Below are positions 59,463-64,000 of a DNA stretch of 64,000 nt, in pieces (position 1 is the first letter of the stretch; each line of letters starts with the position of its first letter). This DNA is from Cyanophora paradoxa (lineage: Eukaryota > Glaucocystophyceae > Cyanophorales > Cyanophoraceae), in NCBI GenBank assembly GCA_004431415.1, contig QPMI01000106.1:124001-188000 (forward strand). Direction: 5' to 3'. A model generated the notes under the pieces. That model made no database searches. It worked only from the letters and a program-made list of their open reading frames with translations, and was not told where the DNA came from. Position numbers and translations under genes: made by a program.

Positions 59463-62400
59463 ATGGGTTGCGTGGCTGCGGAGAGCTCGCGATCGGGCCC
59501 CGGCAGCGACGTCGACTGCCACGTGCACGGGGCGCTGGCGGGGCGCCTCGCGACAGCCATGTCGGACGCCCGGCTGCTCGGTACGCCCCTCTTCACGACG
59601 ATACCCGGTCGCCATCGCTTCCGCTCCATGCTGGCGGCGCTGAGGGCGGCCGGCCGGCCCCGCCTCGCTTCGGGCGTGCTCCGGGCGCTGGTGGCGGCCC
59701 TGCAGCAGCCGCCTCTATGGGAATGGACCGCCGACGAAGCCGAAGCGATGGTCGACCACGCCACCGCCCTCCTCCTGGTTCGAATTCGCGCTTCAGCTGG
59801 CCTGGCTTTGCTCTCTAGTATTCGATTCAAATTGAAGATCTAGACAACTTCGCGTGTCTTTAATGTGCATTTTGCTTGCGAGCGCAGTGCGGGACGGCGG
59901 AGGCGTCGGGAGCGCCCCCGGATCTGTTCGCGCTCTCGCTGGAGCAGGCCCAGAAGCTCATGGATCGCGTCCAGCTGCTGGGGGACGAGTTCCCGGGGGT
60001 TCGGGCCCAGGCCCTCGTCTTTCTCGCGATGGTCCTCGACCGGGTGCGTGCGGACTTTTATATTTCTAGATTCTAGATAGAACTATATCTAGCCCTTTCA
60101 TGTTTATATCTAGCTATAAGCTATAGCTATAGCTCTAGATCTAGATCTGATTGATCGATGGATCGAATGTAACGTTTCAGTCCGACGTGTACGAGGACGG
60201 TCGATTGATATCGCAGCATTAAATTTTCTCAAAGCACGATCTTATATATATTGTTCTAAATCTACAACGACGAAGCCACGCTTTGAATATGTTAAGATAA
60301 TACAACGGGAGTTTGCGATCGGCGCTGCAGCTGTCGCCGACTTGATAATTAATTATAACCGCCGCCCACTCTCGGAGGGCTCATGTGCATCGATATCACC
60401 GCAGTACGGAAAGAAGGAGGAGGCCACTGGCTTTTACTTCGAGGTTCGCGATCGAATACCACCTGTTCTCGAACTTCAAGCCAATAATAATCACAAAATC
60501 GAGTCGAGCTCGAGCCGATGCGCATGCGCGCGCATGCCCGAACCCGATTTAGGCGTGGGCGGAGCTGGTGAAGCGGCAGATGACGCCAAGCCCGCTGGAG
60601 GCCGCCCTCATCCACGACCTCGCCATCCTGCACTGTGCGATCTTTCGGCTTATATATATATATATATGTGATTACACACGATTGCTGGATAAAATCGATG
60701 ACGACCCCGACCGGTCCGGCAGTCATGCTGGGGCATTGGACTATGGGGCTCCACATCGTGGAAAAGGCTTACCACCTGGAGGGGGACTGCCCCCAGGCCC
60801 TCTACTCCCAGTTCCTGTTTATCCACCTCCAAAGTGACCACGGAATTTGAAGTCCTTGAAAATTAAAGCCTGAGTTCGAATTCCAGTAACATGTTTCGCA
60901 CGCTGACCATGATTGTCTTGTTGGCGTCATGCGCAGTGGTTGCATGCCGGTGGCAGAAAGACTTCGAAGGGGCACTTGCGGCCTCCGAGCGGGCTCTGGA
61001 GGTGCTCGAGCGGCTTGGAGGGATCAACGGATACGCGTGCGCTCGCATTTGGTCGCTGCTGCCGATCAGATCTATAGAAATCCTGCGCATGCGGTCGCTC
61101 AAAGTCGTGCATGGCCCTGCGGCCGGGCGCGCGCAGGATCCCACTGTGCCGTATGCTGCGGCTACACGCAATGAACTGCATGGCTGCGGGCCGCTTCCGC
61201 GGGCGCCCGGCACTCAAGGCGATAACGCGGGCCATACAGATCCTGCAGGACCTGCAAGACCCTTCTTCCTGCGAGCACGGTGCGCACTCATAGAATAATC
61301 ATACGCTTCCCATGGCCATGGTCGATCCATATGCAAATTAAAGTAGACTCGATCATGAACACATGCGCGGAACAGTCAACGCGTACGCCGGCGCCTGCGA
61401 TTTTAATTTTCAACGAGGAGTGTACATGTTAAAACTTCTATAGAGATGTTCCCATATCCATTACGGCAAGCACATCGCGGCCGGCTAAACGAATGCATTT
61501 ATTGCAATTGATCGCGAACGGACTTGCAGACTTTCTGCCAGACCACGAAACAGAAGCGGTGCGACGCAGCCTCAAGCTAGGACAGCGCGTGGTGACCCGC
61601 ACTCGAATCGTCGCTGTCCTCGCCCGAATTGTCACGGTCCGGCCCCCGTCACGCCCATAAGCTCGACTTCGACATAGATATCGATCTAGAGCTTCCGTGC
61701 ACGTGCCGACTGCTACCGCTGCGCATGCTGGATGCACATATATATTGTCATCGACGGATATCAATTATGTTCAGCCAACTTGTAGCTCGAATATTATTGA
61801 GGCCTGACGGGTCGGGACTAGAACTGTCGATGTACGCGTCGGAACTCGAAGATATGCTTGTTTACCCGCCCTAGGCCTTATAATTACGCTTAACCCTGCG
61901 CCGGCTCCGACGGTCCCGCCGACTCATACGCAGCACGCCGACAAGCGGAGGGCGACGCCCGGCGGCCAATCCTCGGACACCTTCATTTCCGCTCCGCCGA
62001 GTATTACCATGATTTGGGTGCGCGTGCGAGCACAGCCTGGCAGCCTAGACCTATCGGTCGTCATGGAAATTAAATGGCTGCCTACTCGACAACATTAGTC
62101 ATAATCACGACGTCGACGTCGACGCTCTTCATCCCTAGAATTCTTACATATTTAATTTCCCAGTGATTCCCACGGTGCTCGCCATATATATATGCATGAG
62201 CGCTCCTCACCCTGCCGCGTGCGCGGGCCCCGGGGCCGGCGCCGCAGGGGACGCAAAGCGGGCGCGGGAGCACTACACGGCGGCCCTGCGGGTCTACCGC
62301 GAGCACTTTCCGGACCACTTCGCTGAGGGAAGCCTCCGCGTCGTCGCCATCCGACAGGCCCTCGCCGAGCTCGCCGCGCCCAAGTCTGCAGCTGCGGCCG

Positions 62401-62696
62401 CGGCCGCAGCTACAGCTACAGCGCCTCCAAAGGCCAGCGTCAGCGCCGGCGGCGCCGTTCTTCGGGATCGAAGAAAGAATTTCGGGATCGAAGAAGCGGC
62501 CATGGCCAAGAATCCGGCGGATCCGGAGCCGCCGCCGGCGCCAGCACCACCTCCACCGCGCGGCATCGCCTCCGGGATCCTCGACCGCCTGCTCAAGCGC
62601 TCGGCGGCCCGGGCCCGCATCGCGCCGGAGACGTCGCTGGCGCCGCCGCCGCCGCCGTCGCCGGCGCCGTCGCCCGCGCGCCGAACTCCGTTTTGA
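59463..62696 (+). CDS. TPR-type helical repeat protein
   Basis: Eight exons join in phase: 59,463-59,777 (MGCVAAESSRSGPGSDVDCH; later RFRSMLAALRAAGRPRLASG), 59,888-60,043 (LSLEQAQKLMDRVQLLGDEF), 60,405-60,443 (YGKKEEATGFYFE), 60,553-60,634 (AWAELVKRQMTPSPLEAALI), 60,723-60,833 (MLGHWTMGLHIVEKAYHLEG), 60,937-~61,035 (WQKDFEGALAASERALEVLE), 61,135-~61,279 (LRLHAMNCMAAGRFRGRPAL ... RAIQILQDLQD) and 62,248-62,696 (AKRAREHYTAALRVYREHFP ... then a Pro/Ala-rich tail with GIASGILDRLLKRSAARARI). Pairs of amphipathic helices with the A..A..AL pattern fit tetratricopeptide repeats, so a protein-binding scaffold is inferred. The partner is unknown. The intron before the last exon is about 970 bp. The tail encodes a duplicated cgggatcgaagaaagaattt unit. 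Confidence 0.72.
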
Positions 62697-62739
62697 ATTG
62701 ATTTCTGATCGCAATTTATTTTGCATGCAAGCTAGCGCT

Positions 62740-62806
62740 TATTTTTGTTTTTGAGAGACTACGGTGGGGCGAACCCCCCGTAGGTAGTGATATTAAGTAT
62801 AACAAA
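62740..62806 (-). mobile_element. Retroposon copy C, heavily 5'-truncated
   Basis: Only the 3' hairpin, tctctc, A-rich tail and about 20 bp of adjacent body of the A/B family remain. It lies about 45 bp after the TPR gene's stop codon. The target duplication is not clear. Confidence 0.8.
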
Positions 62807-63902
62807 GTAATCACAAGCTTAAGACCAGTGTTCCGCGTTGATTTCAGCTAGCTTACGTGATCGATGTCATGATCTAACGTAATCACGACATGCTCTTTCC
62901 TGGTAGAAATGTTGATATAGTTATATATAATTACCATACACATGCATATATATGATATATATGTATCTACGTACATTTACAGCTGCAGTATTACCTCCCC
63001 GCGGCCCCCCCGGCGCCTCCCCGCCTCCTTTCGAAATTTATGATCCTCGCCGAGCTTCTGAATTCGAAGTCTTCATGATCATGTGCATGTGCCTGCATCG
63101 AGTATATATGTATAATCCACTTAAGCGTTAAATTGACACTTAAGCTTTGACAAGTTGCTCAGCTCTTAGAATTGCGCCGCTACGTATCCGTATATACGTA
63201 TACCCCATTCGCGCATGCATGTGCTGCTGGGCAGCCGGCCGCGGGGGCGGGTGCGACCGCGATTGCAATTTTGGAGCGAGGGACAGGATGCCAAGGGAAG
63301 GCGGTTCGGAAAATCGGACCGCCCGAGGTGCACGTGGTCGAAATGGCCGGTGGTTGAAATCGCCGGATCCGGAGTACCAAAGAGTGGCGGCGACGCAGTC
63401 ACCCTCCCCCTTCGCCTCCGTCGGGCCCGAAGGCGTCGACGTCGCCGGCGCCTCTCTTCGGGATCGAAGAAAGAATTTCGGGATCGAAGAAAGAATTTCG
63501 CGGTCAGCGGCCCCGGCAGATCTCGGGCCCGAACGCGTCGACGTCGCCGGCGCCGTTCTTCGCCACGTCTGTGGCCGGTATCTCCAATCCAGGGCCAGCC
63601 GCCTCTTCTCCACCCCGCAGCAGCTCCGGATCCAGCTCCGGATCCGGTATCTTCGGACATGTACAGGCCTGCAAAGCTTATATAAGGGGCTTATAAAACC
63701 ATAAAACCAACGCAACCAAAGCTTATATTGGGGGCTCGGCTCTAGCTATAATGCTCTAGCTATATGACATGTACAGGCCTGCATGCGCGTGCGGCCGGCG
63801 CCGCGGTGCGAACAGCGGTCAGCGGCCGCGGCAGATCTAGAGTTAAAGAGCCAGAAAAACGAAAGCTTAGGGCTCAAGGGTGTCATGGAGAAGAAAGGGC
63901 AC
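62807..63902. other. Intergenic; holds a duplicated fragment of the TPR gene tail
   Basis: At 63,440-63,505 the cttcgggatcgaagaaagaa unit, present in the coding tail of the TPR gene (62,458-62,492), recurs about two and a half times. Related gtcgacgtcgccggcgcc words flank it. Open frames here on both strands come from this repeat and are not supported as genes. Confidence 0.5.
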
Positions 63903-63975
63903 CTCCGTAGCCCCCGTCTCCTCGGCGACGAACGCGACGGTCCGCGCCACTGCGCCTGCCACGTCCTCCCGCCGC
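63903..63975 (-). CDS. Single exon of a further AP2-like B-type gene (edge of window)
   Basis: The minus strand reads REDVAGAVARTVAFVAEETG between an acceptor (ctgcag) and a gtgccc donor. It is nearly the same as the exons at ~7,840-7,914 and ~12,127-12,207. It shows that a third member of the AP2-like family begins beyond the right edge in the opposite orientation. Confidence 0.75.
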
Positions 63976-64000
63976 CTGCAGGAAAGTCGATATCGAGCCC

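Noticed and set aside
63140-63715. Open frames of 150-191 codons on both strands
   Set aside because: They arise from the gatcgaagaaagaattt repeats and have no splice or family support.

Overview
The window is nuclear DNA of a GC-rich, intron-rich unicellular eukaryote, most likely an alga. Genes are split into many short exons. Besides GT-AG introns there is a recurrent, homology-supported set of GC-AG introns. The gene content is eukaryotic: mitochondrial P5C dehydrogenase, a MYND finger, AP2-like and HMG-box factors, an ephrin-receptor-like Cys-rich membrane protein, a dual-specificity phosphatase and a TPR protein. A high-GC genome with many GC-AG introns would fit a haptophyte-like lineage, but that placement is inference. 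Gene models were spliced by eye, so exon edges are approximate unless exact positions are given.

Layout. 0.3-3.7 kb (+): about 23-exon P5C dehydrogenase. 4.3-4.8 kb (-): MYND-finger protein. 5.6-17.6 kb (+): a tandem array of AP2-like modules in the order B-A-A, then B-A-A-HMG box, which looks like a duplicated transcription-factor gene; a related exon sits at the far right edge on the minus strand. 17.85-28.8 kb (-): a large, many-exon, Cys-repeat membrane receptor-like gene. 29.8-44 kb: a repeat-rich, gene-poor block holding a TA-flanked MITE family, two further TIR elements (one carrying a nested retroposon), non-LTR-type retroposon tails with target-site duplications, a 5.1 kb unit flanked by ~105 bp direct repeats with a gag-like frameshifted ORF, and a truncated copy of the 3' end of the Cys-repeat gene. 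38.2-39.9 kb (-) and 42.6-43.1 kb (+) hold two unrecognised genes.

44.7-47.5 kb (-) is a chimera: 5' exons of a second, degraded P5C dehydrogenase copy joined through an intron to a copy of the last exons of the membrane-protein gene that ends at 58.3 kb. The two parental introns have the same phase. 47.8-49.4 kb (+): dual-specificity phosphatase whose catalytic Cys codon is split by an intron. 50.4-58.3 kb (+): large signal-peptide-bearing multi-pass membrane protein. 59.5-62.7 kb (+): TPR-type protein. Three copies of one retroposon tail lie at 41.3, 59.0 and 62.7 kb.

Two intron styles coexist. Genes at 0-3.7 and 44-58 kb have very C-rich introns full of GTACCCC. Genes at 5-29 and 59-63 kb have AT-richer introns packed with short palindromes such as agatctagatct, ttcgaattcgaa and gatcatgatc.
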